From Balneolaceae bacterium (lineage in GTDB: Bacteria > Bacteroidota > Rhodothermia > Balneolales > Balneolaceae): DNA of 64,000 nucleotides. The notes beneath the pieces are model-generated. The model made no database searches and was not told the origin of the DNA. It saw nothing but the letters and a program-made list of their open reading frames with translations. Location of the stretch: the NCBI GenBank assembly GCA_017640665.1, contig JAEPQE010000001.1, positions 947,262-1,011,261 on the forward strand, in the 5' to 3' direction. The position numbers and the translations under genes were made by a program. Positions 19,318 through 28,546 of the stretch are shown here, in pieces (within the stretch, counting starts at the first letter, position 1; every line of letters starts with the position of its first letter).

Positions 19318-19886
19318 AATCCCTTCACCCTCTCCGGATTATCTGCTACAAAACTTGCCCAATCTGATTTCTTATTGTTTTGATGTGTTTTCTTTGCTGA
19401 AGCCGGGATTCGTTTTCCGTTCATCATGTGGCACCAGGCTACTGCCAAAGCATCTGTGGCATCATTAGATAATTTTTCGTCCGGCAACTGAACCATTTTT
19501 TTTAACATAAAAGCGACTTGCTCTTTGCTGGCATTTCCATTTCCGGTGATGGATTTCTTAACCACTTTAGGGTAATACTCGGCGGCTTCCAAACCAGAAT
19601 TTTTAATCGCTAGTATTGCTGCTGCCTGAGCGCGTCCAAGCTTCAGCATTGCCTGAGGATCAACTCCATAAATCGGAGTTTCAACAGCACATTTTGTCGG
19701 TTGAACAGATTTGATGATCGCTGAAACTTTCTCGAAAATAAATTGCAGTCGATCGGAGTGTTCCTCAATATGAGCCATTTTCAATACATCACAACGAAGA
19801 GCAATCAATTTACCATTTTCCTCGGTAAGCACAGCATACCCGGTGTTTCGGGAACCTGGGTCAATACCGAGGATGATGTCTGGCAT
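19314..19886 (-). CDS. ruvC: Holliday junction resolvase RuvC
   Basis: A 190-residue RNase H-fold endonuclease that cuts Holliday junctions symmetrically. The catalytic acids are in place: Asp9 (GIDPGSRNTGYA), Glu69 (CAVETPIYG), Asp142 and Asp145 (NDATDALAVA). The C-terminus has about 25 extra basic residues after the usual end. It starts four bases after fabI and overlaps ruvA, giving a fabI-ruvC-ruvA operon. Confidence 0.95.
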   Translation of the reverse strand: MPDIILGIDPGSRNTGYAVLTEENGKLIALRCDVLKMAHIEEHSDRLQFIFEKVSAIIKSVQPTKCAVETPIYGVDPQAMLKLGRAQAAAILAIKNSGLEAAEYYPKVVKKSITGNGNASKEQVAFMLKKMVQLPDEKLSNDATDALAVAWCHMMNGKRIPASAKKTHQNNKKSDWASFVADNPERVKGL

Positions 19887-19890
19887 TCAA

Positions 19891-20727
19891 TTACTTTTTG
19901 TCTTTCAGATACAATTCAGTTATATCGTCGATGAGCTCTTGCGAAACTCCCGACGTTACAAAACCGCCATCATGGTAAAGGTTTTGCATGGTTACTTTTT
20001 TGGTAAGGTCGGAGAATAAAGTCACGCAGTAATCCGCACATTCATCTGCAGACGGATTCCCTAGTGGTGCAATTTTCTCTGCGAATACATACATACCGTC
20101 AAAATCATCAATTCCTGAACCGGCCGATGTCCTGGTCGGAGCCTGAGAAACGGTATTAACCCGAACTCCTTTTTTAAGTGCTAGATTATAGCCGAAATTT
20201 CTGGCAATACTTTCGAGAAGCGCTTTAGCGTCATTCATATCAGAATACTTTCTGAAAATTCGTTGCGCTCCGATGTAAGAAAGAGCAACAACGCTTGCTT
20301 CATCATTTAGCACGTCTTTCTCATCCGCAAACTTTAACACGCGATGCAGAGAAATTGCAGAGATATCCAGCGTTTTCTGGTACCAACTGTAATTCAATTC
20401 TTTATAGTCTACTTCTTTACGAATGTTGGGGGACATCCCGATCGCATGTAAGATGAAATCAACACCTCCGAATTTCTCCTTTACCTTATCCATCAATTCG
20501 GCCATTTCTTCATCGCTGGAAGCATCACAAGGAATAATTTCTGCGCCCGTTTCTTCTGATAATGCATTCAACGCCCCAAGTCTGAGTGCGATCGGGGCAT
20601 TGGAAAGCACAAATTCTGCACCTTCTCTTTTACAGGCGAGTGCTATTCTCCAGGCGATACTTCGCTCATCCAGAGCTCCAAAAATAATTCCCTTTTTTCC
20701 TTTTAGTAATCCGTAACCGTCTGACAT
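19891..20727 (-). CDS. fabI: Enoyl-[acyl-carrier-protein] reductase (NADH)
   Basis: A 278-residue short-chain dehydrogenase-like reductase that performs the last step of each fatty acid elongation cycle, and the likely triclosan target. The N-terminal cofactor site reads GIIFGALDERSIAW. The catalytic pattern YIGAQRIFRKYSDMNDAK gives Tyr151, Tyr161 and Lys168, equivalent to E. coli Tyr146, Tyr156 and Lys163. SAGSGIDDF matches the substrate loop. It leads the ruvCA operon, a lipid gene joined to recombination genes. Confidence 0.93.
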   Translation of the reverse strand: MSDGYGLLKGKKGIIFGALDERSIAWRIALACKREGAEFVLSNAPIALRLGALNALSEETGAEIIPCDASSDEEMAELMDKVKEKFGGVDFILHAIGMSPNIRKEVDYKELNYSWYQKTLDISAISLHRVLKFADEKDVLNDEASVVALSYIGAQRIFRKYSDMNDAKALLESIARNFGYNLALKKGVRVNTVSQAPTRTSAGSGIDDFDGMYVFAEKIAPLGNPSADECADYCVTLFSDLTKKVTMQNLYHDGGFVTSGVSQELIDDITELYLKDKK

Positions 20728-20824
20728 GTCTTATAATTTTTTAGGTTTGATTTGCGCGGTAAAATACTACCATTTCGGATAAAAACGGAATTGGAATAGA
20801 GCGGTAAATTTTTAGTCTTCAGTA

Positions 20825-21382
20825 TTACCCCTCATATGGATTTGAATCCATCAAATAAGCAAGAAGCTGGTTTTTATTTGGGTTTGAATGAATCCATTGA
20901 TGAATTTCCTTGGCTTTTTTATAATCATCAGTGCCAAACCTTTCCTGATACATTTTTTCCCGCCGTATTTTTAACTCTTCCTTTTTAAGTTTCTTCTGCC
21001 ACTCATCTGTGAAAAAGAAATTGAGATTTTTTATCAGGTCGCCTTTTGATGCAATAACCTCCCATTCCCCTTTATCCAACCAAATCCCATTACAATTTCC
21101 ACAGCGATCCAAAAAGAATTCAATGTTAGGCCATATTTTGTACCGCTTGAGAATAGTTCCGCAATCAGCACAAAGTAATGCTTTTCGTTCTGGTATTGCT
21201 GGAAGAAGCCCTTCCGATTCACTAATAGTGCTTGCTTCACTGTCAATTTTATTTTTCTCAATCCAGTCAGAGTAGTCACTTGACGAAATCCAAATGCCGA
21301 AACAGCTTGAGCATTCATAACCTGATACTCTTTCATCCATTAGTTTTCGGTTCATTTTAGAATAGCAGTTTGGGCACTTCAT
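20825..21382 (-). CDS. Double zinc-ribbon protein
   Basis: A 185-residue soluble protein with two zinc-ribbon units. The first is MKCPNCYSKMNRKL with its partner CSSCFGIWI, and the second is CADCGTILKRY with CGNCNGIWLDKGEWE. The pairing CxxC plus CxxC-GIW(L/I)D is that of the TFIIB-type zinc finger family (zf-TFIIB). The C-terminal 70 residues are highly charged and helical. ATG at 21382 starts directly at the first ribbon; an upstream frame to 21457 adds an unlikely extension. The function of this family is not known. It stands alone. Confidence 0.75.
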   Translation of the reverse strand: MKCPNCYSKMNRKLMDERVSGYECSSCFGIWISSSDYSDWIEKNKIDSEASTISESEGLLPAIPERKALLCADCGTILKRYKIWPNIEFFLDRCGNCNGIWLDKGEWEVIASKGDLIKNLNFFFTDEWQKKLKKEELKIRREKMYQERFGTDDYKKAKEIHQWIHSNPNKNQLLAYLMDSNPYEG

Positions 21383-21497
21383 AAATAATATTTTACCGTT
21401 ATGTTTACGCCCAATGTACAAAGCACTCCTTGTTTTTTGAAAATCAATTTTTCTCATCTATCTCGAGCTTGCCTCACCCATAACTAAGTACAAATAA

Positions 21498-21506
21498 TTA
21501 TCCACA
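21498..21506 (+). other. Perfect DnaA box upstream of ffh
   Basis: TTATCCACA, identical to the strongest E. coli DnaA box, lies about 90 bases before ffh in the divergent gap with the zinc-ribbon gene. Only one copy is seen, so it may be a regulatory or titration site and not an origin. Confidence 0.4.
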
Positions 21507-21595
21507 TTCCTGTTGATAAACCTCTCTTAATGCCGTATTTTTATCGGCTCTGTAATTGGCGGAGAAAAATCTTGTTGTAACACTGTTACTACTCC

Positions 21596-22936
21596 ATGTT
21601 TGATAATTTATCCTCAAATTTAGAAAAAGCCTTTCAGAACCTGAAAGGCGAAGCGCGGATCACCGATGTAAACATCGCTGAAACGGTGCGAGAGATACGT
21701 CGTGCTCTTCTGGATGCCGATGTAAATTTTGAGGTTGCCCGCCAGTTCACAGCCGATATTAAGGACAAAGTGCTTGGCTCTGATGTACTCACCGCGGTTA
21801 ATCCCGGTCAACAGTTCACAAAAATTGTGTACGACGAACTGGTTGCAACTTTTGGTGGCGAGATGTCAGACATTGCCACAGCGCACACTCCTCCCACTGT
21901 TATTCTCATAGCTGGATTGCAAGGTTCCGGTAAAACCACTTTCTCTGGAAAGCTGGCCCGATACCTTAAGCAGGAGCATAAACGGAACCCGCTTCTTGCT
22001 GCCGCCGATGTTTATCGCCCTGCTGCCGTAAACCAGCTAAAAACACTCGCAGAACAAATAGACGTGCCTGTCTATTCAATCGAGCAGCAAGATGCTGTTC
22101 GTGTTGCCAAAGAAGCCGTTTCGATGGCTAAAAGCCTGGCTATGGATACCGTGATCATTGACACGGCAGGTCGTTTGCATGTGGATGAAGAGATGATGAA
22201 AGAGGTTGCGGAAATTAAAAAAGCCGTTAACCCAAATGAGATTTTGTTTGTTGTTGATTCGATGACCGGACAGGACGCGGTTAACACAGCAAAAGAATTC
22301 AACGAGCAACTTAATTTTGATGGCGTAGTTTTAACCAAACTCGATGGTGACACCCGTGGTGGTGCAGCCCTTTCTATCAAAACTGTAGTTGATAAACCGA
22401 TTAAGTTTGTGAGTACCGGCGAAAAACTGGATGCTCTTTCCCCATTCTACCCTGACCGTATGGCTCAGCGTATTCTTGGAATGGGTGACGTGGTTTCCCT
22501 TGTTGAAAAAGCTCAAAAAGAATTTGACGAGAAAGAAGCTGAACGCCTTCAATCGCGCATCAGTTCTGACAAGTTTGATCTTGAAGACTTCCTCGCTCAA
22601 ATACAGAAAATTAAAAAGATGGGAGATCTTGGAGATCTCGTATCTATGATCCCCGGCGCCAGCAAAGCTATAGAAAATGCAGATATTGATGATGATGCTT
22701 TTAAGCCCATCGAGGCAATTATCTATTCTATGACGCCGGAGGAGCGTCAGGACCCAAGTGTATTAAATGGCAGTCGAAGACGGCGCATTGCGAAAGGTTC
22801 TGGCACCACTGTTAAAGAGATCAACGATCTCATTAAACAGTTTGATCAGATGAAGAAAATGATGAAGACCATGTCCAAAATGGGAAAAATGGGCCGGGCT
22901 CTTCATGGATTGAAAAATCTGCCAATGGGCCGATAA
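21596..22936 (+). CDS. ffh: Signal recognition particle protein Ffh
   Basis: A 446-residue GTPase that binds SRP RNA and signal sequences and delivers ribosomes to FtsY. An N domain (about 1-90) precedes the G domain with the P loop [27 protein letters not shown] and [14 protein letters not shown]. The methionine-rich M domain ends the protein ([20 protein letters not shown]). It leads ffh-rpsP-rimM-trmD-rplS, the classic cluster. Only one start is plausible, ATG at 21596. Confidence 0.97.
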   Translation: MFDNLSSNLEKAFQNLKGEARITDVNIAETVREIRRALLDADVNFEVARQFTADIKDKVLGSDVLTAVNPGQQFTKIVYDELVATFGGEMSDIATAHTPPTVILIAGLQGSGKTTFSGKLARYLKQEHKRNPLLAAADVYRPAAVNQLKTLAEQIDVPVYSIEQQDAVRVAKEAVSMAKSLAMDTVIIDTAGRLHVDEEMMKEVAEIKKAVNPNEILFVVDSMTGQDAVNTAKEFNEQLNFDGVVLTKLDGDTRGGAALSIKTVVDKPIKFVSTGEKLDALSPFYPDRMAQRILGMGDVVSLVEKAQKEFDEKEAERLQSRISSDKFDLEDFLAQIQKIKKMGDLGDLVSMIPGASKAIENADIDDDAFKPIEAIIYSMTPEERQDPSVLNGSRRRRIAKGSGTTVKEINDLIKQFDQMKKMMKTMSKMGKMGRALHGLKNLPMGR

Positions 22937-22975
22937 AGAACTTAGATAACACAAAAACTCAACTGAGGAACATCA

Positions 22976-23851
22976 TTGATTAAGATTAGACTACAACGTA
23001 AAGGGCGTATTCGTCGTCCTATTTATCATATCGTAGTTGCAGATAGCCGTTCTCCACGTGATGGACGAATCATCGAGCAAGTAGGCCGATATGATGGCGT
23101 TACCGAAAAGAAAGAGACCATACTGAACGAAGATCGTATCATGTACTGGTTAGAAACTGGTGCACAACCAACCGATTCTGTGCGTAAAATTCTTCGCCGT
23201 GAAGGACTACTTTATAAGCGCCACCTTATCATGTGGGGTAAAAGTGAAGAAGAAATTGAAGCTGCGCTGGCGGAATGGAAAGCCTACCGCGAATCTAAAG
23301 CGGATACAGAAGTAACCCGAAAAGAGCAGGTTCAGGCTTCTCTTGCTGCTGAAGAAAAAGCAATGAAAGAGCAGGTTGTTAAGAAAGCAGAAAAAGCTGC
23401 TGCTGAACTTGCCGCTGAAGAAGCCGTAGCCGAAACTGAAGAAGAAAGCGCAGAAGCTGAAGCAACTACTGAAGAAACAACCGATGAAGTTGCTGAGGAA
23501 GAAGCTACTCCAGAAGAAGCGGCGGAGGCTGTTGAAGAACATGTAGCAGAAGCGACTGAAGAGCCAGCTACCGAAGAAGTAGTTGAAGAAGAAAGTGCAG
23601 AAGCTGAGGAAGCTCCCGCTGAAGAAGAGGCTCCTGAAGAGGAGGAAGTGGCGGAAGCAACAGAGGAACCTGCGGAAGAAGCTAAAGCTGAAACAGAAGA
23701 AACTTCTGCTCAGACTTCAGGTGACATGACAGCAAAAGAAGCTATCGAACACATCAACAATACAGACCTTGCAGACCTTGCTGGTTTTGTTACTGATGCT
23801 GAAGATCGTAAGACGGTTCTTGCTGCATGGGAAAGCAAACAAGCTGACTAA
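22976..23851 (+). CDS. rpsP: 30S ribosomal protein S16 with long acidic tail
   Basis: A 291-residue protein whose first 85 or so residues are a normal bS16 (IKIRLQRKGRIRRPIYHIVV at the start), which binds 16S rRNA in the 30S body. Residues about 85-120 are a charged helical segment. From about 130 to 250 a stretch of Glu, Ala, Thr and Val repeats follows, and then a 40-residue folded-looking end with DLADLAGFVTDAEDRKTVLAAWE. Standard S16 is 80-100 residues. The only in-frame start is TTG, seven bases after GAGG. The tail should extend from the ribosome surface; its role is unknown. Confidence 0.9.
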   Translation: MIKIRLQRKGRIRRPIYHIVVADSRSPRDGRIIEQVGRYDGVTEKKETILNEDRIMYWLETGAQPTDSVRKILRREGLLYKRHLIMWGKSEEEIEAALAEWKAYRESKADTEVTRKEQVQASLAAEEKAMKEQVVKKAEKAAAELAAEEAVAETEEESAEAEATTEETTDEVAEEEATPEEAAEAVEEHVAEATEEPATEEVVEEESAEAEEAPAEEEAPEEEEVAEATEEPAEEAKAETEETSAQTSGDMTAKEAIEHINNTDLADLAGFVTDAEDRKTVLAAWESKQAD

Positions 23852-23866
23852 TTTAATCAGGCTCCT

Positions 23867-24409
23867 ATGACTCAGGACGCCAATACATCATCATTTATTC
23901 AGGTCGGACACATCGTTCGGTCGCAGGGGCTCAAAGGAGAACTCAAAGTTATTTTTGAAACAGAGTCGCCTGAAAATGTTGAGCAATTAAGTCTGGTGTA
24001 TTTGCGGAATGACCGAGGAGACTTTTATCCCTGCCGTATTGTAAATCTTCGGGTTGAGGGTAAGGGAAACAAAATTTCGTTCTTTGTACAATTTGACCAT
24101 ATCGCTGATCGCACTTCCGCTGAAGCGTTAAGAAACCGGGCTCTTTTTGTTGATCAGGAAGTAGCTGGCCAGTTTTTTAGCGATAAACCAGAAGATGATA
24201 CACTCCTCGATTACGAAGTTCTGAATGATCGGAACCAACATGTCGGGTTGATTATCGACTTAATGGATAGCGGTGCACAAACAGTGCTGACGGTTGCCAC
24301 AACTTCCGGCTCCTTATTGATTCCTTTAGTAGATGAGTTTGTAGTTGAGGTAAACCATGAGGCGCAAACCATTCAGTGTCAAAATCTGGAAATACTGGAG
24401 GACCTGTAA
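23867..24409 (+). CDS. rimM: 16S rRNA processing protein RimM
   Basis: A 180-residue maturation factor for the 30S head, which binds S19. The N-terminal RimM barrel contains VGHIVRSQGLKGELKV. The C-terminal PRC barrel contains LLDYEVLNDRNQHVGLIIDL and later SGSLLIPLVDEFVVEV. It starts 15 bases after rpsP and overlaps trmD by one base (TAATG). Confidence 0.94.
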   Translation: MTQDANTSSFIQVGHIVRSQGLKGELKVIFETESPENVEQLSLVYLRNDRGDFYPCRIVNLRVEGKGNKISFFVQFDHIADRTSAEALRNRALFVDQEVAGQFFSDKPEDDTLLDYEVLNDRNQHVGLIIDLMDSGAQTVLTVATTSGSLLIPLVDEFVVEVNHEAQTIQCQNLEILEDL

Positions 24410-25101
24410 TGAGAATAGACATCATCTCGGGAGTTCCGGCTTTACTGGACGGCCCACTGAATCATAGCATTGTGAAGCGTGCGATCGATAAAAACCTTGT
24501 AGAAATCTATGTGCATGATCTTCGGGATTACACCGAAGACAAACACAAAAAGATAGATGACTACCCGTATGGCGGTGACCCCGGAATGGTGTTAACACCA
24601 CAGCCGATTTTCAGCTGTATTGAACATCTAACCAGTCAGCGTGAATACGATGAATTGATTTTTACCGCGGCCGATGGAGAAGTTTTTGATCAACCTGCAG
24701 CTAATGCGCTCTCGTTGAAAAAAAACATTCTGATTCTCTGCGGTCATTATAAAGGAGTAGATCAGCGAGTAAGAGATGAGCTCATCACCAAAGAATATAC
24801 CATTGGTGATTATGTGCTTTCAGGTGGCGAACTTCCCGCCATGGTAATTACAGATGCCATTGTGAGACTGTTACCCGGCGCAATTGGTGATGCCGGAAGC
24901 GCATTAAACGATTCATTTCAAGATGGGTTGCTTGAAGCACCGGTTTACACACGGCCTTCTGAATTCAAGGGGTTAAAAGTTCCCGCGGTTTTACGATCCG
25001 GTGACCCCAAAAAAATTAACGCCTGGCAGCAGGAGCAATCCATCAAAAGGACAAAAGAACGAAGAAAAGATTTGTACGAAAATTATAAGAAAGAATATTA
25101 A
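24409..25101 (+). CDS. trmD: tRNA (guanine37-N1)-methyltransferase
   Basis: A 230-residue SPOUT methyltransferase that makes m1G37 and prevents frameshifting. The knot region reads YTIGDYVLSGGELPAMVITD, with CGHYKGVDQRV just before it. The N-terminal GGDPGMVLTPQPIF is also diagnostic. ATG at 24409 overlaps the rimM stop and begins MRIDIISG; a longer in-frame start at 24376 lies inside rimM and is unlikely. Confidence 0.95.
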   Translation: MRIDIISGVPALLDGPLNHSIVKRAIDKNLVEIYVHDLRDYTEDKHKKIDDYPYGGDPGMVLTPQPIFSCIEHLTSQREYDELIFTAADGEVFDQPAANALSLKKNILILCGHYKGVDQRVRDELITKEYTIGDYVLSGGELPAMVITDAIVRLLPGAIGDAGSALNDSFQDGLLEAPVYTRPSEFKGLKVPAVLRSGDPKKINAWQQEQSIKRTKERRKDLYENYKKEY

Positions 25102-25137
25102 CATCCTTCAGAAACGAGGGATTTAACACACAGAAAA

Positions 25138-25497
25138 ATGGACAAACTAAAATTAGTTGAACAAACTTTAGTAACGGACGATATCCCTGATTTTACAGCA
25201 GGCGATACCGTGAATGTACATTACCGTGTACGTGAAGGTGAAAAAGAAAGAATTCAGCAGTACGAAGGCGTTGTGATCTCAGAACGAGGAAGCGGCCCGA
25301 ACAAAACTTTCACCGTTCGCAAAATGAGCGGCAGTGTGGGCGTTGAGCGTATTTTCCCATTGAATTCCCCATTCATTGCTCAAATTGATGTGAAGAGACG
25401 CGGTAAAGTAAGACGTTCTAAGTTGTTCTACCTTCGGGAGCTTCGTGGTAAAGCTGCTCGTATTCAAGAGCGCGAAACTCAGAACCCAAAGAAATAA
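25138..25497 (+). CDS. rplS: 50S ribosomal protein L19
   Basis: A 119-residue bL19 at the 30S-50S interface. Diagnostic stretches are [33 protein letters not shown] and the basic end [17 protein letters not shown]. It starts 36 bases after trmD, behind a GAGGG, and closes the ffh operon, followed by a terminator. Confidence 0.95.
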   Translation: MDKLKLVEQTLVTDDIPDFTAGDTVNVHYRVREGEKERIQQYEGVVISERGSGPNKTFTVRKMSGSVGVERIFPLNSPFIAQIDVKRRGKVRRSKLFYLRELRGKAARIQERETQNPKK

Positions 25498-25537
25498 GCT
25501 CTTTGCTTTCTCCTGAGTTAAGGAATTATTAAAACGC

Positions 25538-25575
25538 CCCGGATCTGGAATTCAACCTTCAGATTCCGGGTTTTC
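25538..25575 (+). terminator. Terminator of the ffh-rplS operon
   Basis: CCCGGATCTGGAA and TTCAGATTCCGGG can pair over about 11 bases with two small bulges, and TTTTCTATTT follows. It lies about 40 bases after rplS and separates it from adk. Confidence 0.7.
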
Positions 25576-25626
25576 TATTTCTTTAAGTCAGGAAAACCTC
25601 ACTTACAGAACCCGAAAACTCTTTGT

Positions 25627-26184
25627 ATGAACATCATTTTATTTGGTCCCCCCGGCGCAGGAAAAGGAACTCAGGCTGAACTCTTAACTGAGGAATACTC
25701 AATTCCTCACCTTTCAACAGGAAATATTTTCCGTGCCGCTATTAAAAATGAAACGCCACTTGGCGTTAAAGTAAAATCTATCCTGGATGCCGGTGAACTA
25801 GTTTCTGATCAAACTGTGGTAGATTTGGTTGCTGAGGAACTGAATGATGATAAATACACTAACGGTGCCGTCTTCGATGGCTTCCCAAGAACGGTAGTTC
25901 AAGCCGAAGCTTTTGATGCTCTCCTTGCTGAGAAAGGCGATCAGGTTGACGCTTTTATTTCGCTTGAGGTTCCTGAAGAAGCCCTGATAAAAAGAATCCT
26001 TTCCAGAGGGCAGGGCAGAACTGACGATACCGAAGAGGGGATCAAACACCGTTTAAGCGTTTATCACAACGAAACCGCCCCAGTCCTGGCTTACTACAAA
26101 GCCAAAGGACAGGTCAAAGAAATTGATGGCGTTGGTACTATTGAAGAGATTTTTGGAAGGATTAAATCCGCGTTAGAAGGGTAA
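25627..26184 (+). CDS. adk: Adenylate kinase
   Basis: A 185-residue enzyme that interconverts AMP + ATP and 2 ADP. The P loop is FGPPGAGKGTQAE (residues 5-17), with the AMP-binding HLSTGNIFR and DGFPRTVVQAE. The lid reads RGQGRTDDTEEGIKHRL and is the short form without zinc cysteines, which explains the length. It overlaps the converging glpF gene by 12 bases at the 3' end. Confidence 0.96.
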   Translation: MNIILFGPPGAGKGTQAELLTEEYSIPHLSTGNIFRAAIKNETPLGVKVKSILDAGELVSDQTVVDLVAEELNDDKYTNGAVFDGFPRTVVQAEAFDALLAEKGDQVDAFISLEVPEEALIKRILSRGQGRTDDTEEGIKHRLSVYHNETAPVLAYYKAKGQVKEIDGVGTIEEIFGRIKSALEG

Positions 26185-26883
26185 TAACCCATAAACAATC
26201 GCCGCCAAAACACCGCCAGCCAGAGGGCCAAATACTGGTATCCAGGAATATTCCCAGTTACTGCCTCCTTTTCCTTTAATGGGCAGAAGCGCATGAGCAA
26301 TTCTTGGTCCTAAATCCCGCGCCGGATTAATAGCATACCCGGTAGTTCCTCCAAGTGAAATCCCAATCCCCAAAACCAGCAACCCAACAGGTAACGCCTC
26401 AATGGAGCCAAGCCCAACATCCGGAGCTGCCAGATACAGTACGGCTAATACCAAAACAAAGGTCCCAAGCATCTCAGAATAGAAATTATTCCACGTATCT
26501 TTAATTGCCGGCGCTGTACTAAACACTCCCAGTTTTGTGCCCTGATCTTCCGTTGCTTCAAAATGATTTTTGAAATGAATCCATATCAATACAGCAGCAA
26601 TAATAGCCCCAACAAACTGTGCAATTATGTAACCGGGAACCAGTGCCCATGAAAACTTTCCGGCGATTGCAAGCGCAATGGTAACCGCAGGATTAATATG
26701 CGCCCCACTAATTCCTGCCGAAACAAAAACCCCAACAAATACGGCAATAGCCCAACCCCAGTTTATTAATAACCAACCTCCACCTGAGCCATAAGTTTTT
26801 TTAAGGGAGACATTGGCGCTTACTCCCAATCCCAAAATAATTAATAGAAATGTTCCTAACACCTCGCCTAAGTATGCTTCCAT
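26173..26883 (-). CDS. glpF: Glycerol facilitator (aquaglyceroporin)
   Basis: A 236-residue MIP-family channel with six membrane helices. The two pore motifs are NPA at 64-66 (AHINPAVTIA) and NPARD at 186-190 (YAINPARDLGPR). The Asp after the second NPA is the mark of glycerol-conducting members as opposed to water-only channels. It is the last gene of glpK-glpD-glpF, separated from glpD by a 12-base inverted repeat. Its end overlaps adk by 12 bases, so a readthrough transcript would be antisense to adk. Confidence 0.93.
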   Translation of the reverse strand: MEAYLGEVLGTFLLIILGLGVSANVSLKKTYGSGGGWLLINWGWAIAVFVGVFVSAGISGAHINPAVTIALAIAGKFSWALVPGYIIAQFVGAIIAAVLIWIHFKNHFEATEDQGTKLGVFSTAPAIKDTWNNFYSEMLGTFVLVLAVLYLAAPDVGLGSIEALPVGLLVLGIGISLGGTTGYAINPARDLGPRIAHALLPIKGKGGSNWEYSWIPVFGPLAGGVLAAIVYGLLPF

Positions 26884-26899
26884 GATTTGTCCTATTTGT

Positions 26900-26928
26900 T
26901 GTCATGCTGAACTTGATTCAGCATGACA
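26900..26928. repeat. Perfect inverted repeat between glpD and glpF
   Basis: TGTCATGCTGAA (26900-26911) and TTCAGCATGACA (26917-26928) form a 12-base perfect stem with a five-base loop. Sequences of the form GTCATnCTGA are common as dispersed extragenic repeats in this group; two related elements occur at 33 and 34.6 kb. In the glp transcript it would form a hairpin between the two genes and could protect or attenuate. Confidence 0.7.
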
Positions 26929-26952
26929 CCTTTTATTTTTCATATTAATATT

Positions 26953-28515
26953 CTATTCCAAAATATAATTTCTGGCTAATGCCTCATATTCTTTTACTTC
27001 TTGCTGAACCCAATCATCATCGAATCCAAATTCTGATGCGATAAGTCGTCCTGTTTCCGGGGCCATTTCAAGTGATGCTTTGGCATCTAACAAAAGTGCC
27101 CGGGTCCTTCGTGAAAGCACATCTTCAATAGTAACCGCTAGTTCGTTCCGAACCGCCCAAATAACCTCCCCTTTTAGATACGGAAGATTTGGATGTAGCA
27201 ACTCGTCCCATTCCGGATTTTCATCCAATAACTTTTTCAAACCCACCTCATCAGAACCATAAACATGCAGATGACTTTCCATATCCACATTTTTGAGCCA
27301 GCCATGAATTCTCAGGTTTTCTGTTTTACATGGGGTATTGTCTAATCCGGCGATCAATTCTGCCTGGTTGATCGTATCCTCCGCCATTTTTCGATACGTC
27401 GTCCATTTTCCTCCGGCAATAGTAACCAATCCGGATTCCGAAACCTGAAGGTGATGACTCCGCGATATCTCTGAAGTTGACTTAGCGTCCTCAGGGCGAA
27501 CAAGAGGTCTCAATCCGGCAAACACGCTTTTTACGTCGTTCCTTTTCGGGTCTTTGGAGAGGTATTGTTTGGCGTGTCGGAGAATGAACTCAATTTCCTC
27601 TTCCAGGGCTTTTGGCTCAAGGTCTGGTTTTTCAATCGGAGTATCCGTGGTGCCAACCAGTGCTTTTCCGTGCCAGGGTACGGCGAATAACACGCGTCCA
27701 TCATCCGTATGCGGAACCATGATTGCGGCATTCCCGGGAAGAAATTCTTTATCTAACACCAGGTGCACTCCCTGGGCGCACTGGATGATATTTGAATGGT
27801 CAGGATTATCCATCCCAAGAATAGAATCAGAGAAAATACCTGTAGCATTTACTACCACCCGGGCGTTGATTTCCATGGAGCTCCCATCCAGCATATCCTG
27901 ACCGTTGGCTCCCGTTATTAATCCTGAGCTATTCTTTATCAGATTCGTAACCTTCATATAGTTTACGGTTACTGCTCCATGATCAGCCGCTGTTTGGGCG
28001 AGATTGATTGCAAGACGGGAATCATCAAACTGTCCATCATAATAAATGGTGCCGCCGTTCAATCCTTCCGGTTCCAAAGTTGGTATTTTCTCCAACACTT
28101 CTTCCTTCGTAAGACTCTTGGACTTTTTGATTCCCAGCTTACCGGCAAGTGCATCATACACTTTCATGCCAACCCCGTAAAACGGTCCGTTCCACCATTT
28201 ATAGCTCGGTACGATAAACGACTGATGACTCACTAAATGAGGTGCGTTTTGAATGAGTAAACCCCTTTCTTTCAATGCTTCTATAACCAAAGACACATCT
28301 CCTTGCTGCAGATAACGAACACCACCATGAACGAGTTTTGTGCTTCGGCTGGAAGTCCCTTTTGCAAAATCGTGCATGTCTAAGAGAAGTGTTTTATATC
28401 CCCGGGATGCTGCGTCCACCGCACAACCTAAACCCGTAGCTCCTCCGCCTATAATGAGAACATCCCAGTAATCGTTGTATTCTTTGATGGTTGATATGAA
28501 GTCTGATCGGTTCAT
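26953..28515 (-). CDS. glpD: Aerobic glycerol-3-phosphate dehydrogenase
   Basis: A 520-residue FAD enzyme that oxidises glycerol-3-phosphate to DHAP and passes electrons to quinone at the membrane. The FAD fold is DVLIIGGGATGLGCAVDAAS near residue 20. Further marks are SSRSTKLVHGGVRYLQQ and VNATGIFSDSIL, with the C-terminal domain of the DAO_C type after residue 390. It lies between glpK and glpF in the glycerol operon. Confidence 0.95.
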   Translation of the reverse strand: MNRSDFISTIKEYNDYWDVLIIGGGATGLGCAVDAASRGYKTLLLDMHDFAKGTSSRSTKLVHGGVRYLQQGDVSLVIEALKERGLLIQNAPHLVSHQSFIVPSYKWWNGPFYGVGMKVYDALAGKLGIKKSKSLTKEEVLEKIPTLEPEGLNGGTIYYDGQFDDSRLAINLAQTAADHGAVTVNYMKVTNLIKNSSGLITGANGQDMLDGSSMEINARVVVNATGIFSDSILGMDNPDHSNIIQCAQGVHLVLDKEFLPGNAAIMVPHTDDGRVLFAVPWHGKALVGTTDTPIEKPDLEPKALEEEIEFILRHAKQYLSKDPKRNDVKSVFAGLRPLVRPEDAKSTSEISRSHHLQVSESGLVTIAGGKWTTYRKMAEDTINQAELIAGLDNTPCKTENLRIHGWLKNVDMESHLHVYGSDEVGLKKLLDENPEWDELLHPNLPYLKGEVIWAVRNELAVTIEDVLSRRTRALLLDAKASLEMAPETGRLIASEFGFDDDWVQQEVKEYEALARNYILE

Positions 28516-28546
28516 TTTTAGAAACTTATTTTGTTGTCACTCCTGT

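Noticed and set aside
23207-23542. 111-codon antisense frame inside rpsP
   Set aside because: It is produced by the repetitive Glu/Ala codons of the S16 tail; the product is a low-complexity Phe/Ser-rich string.
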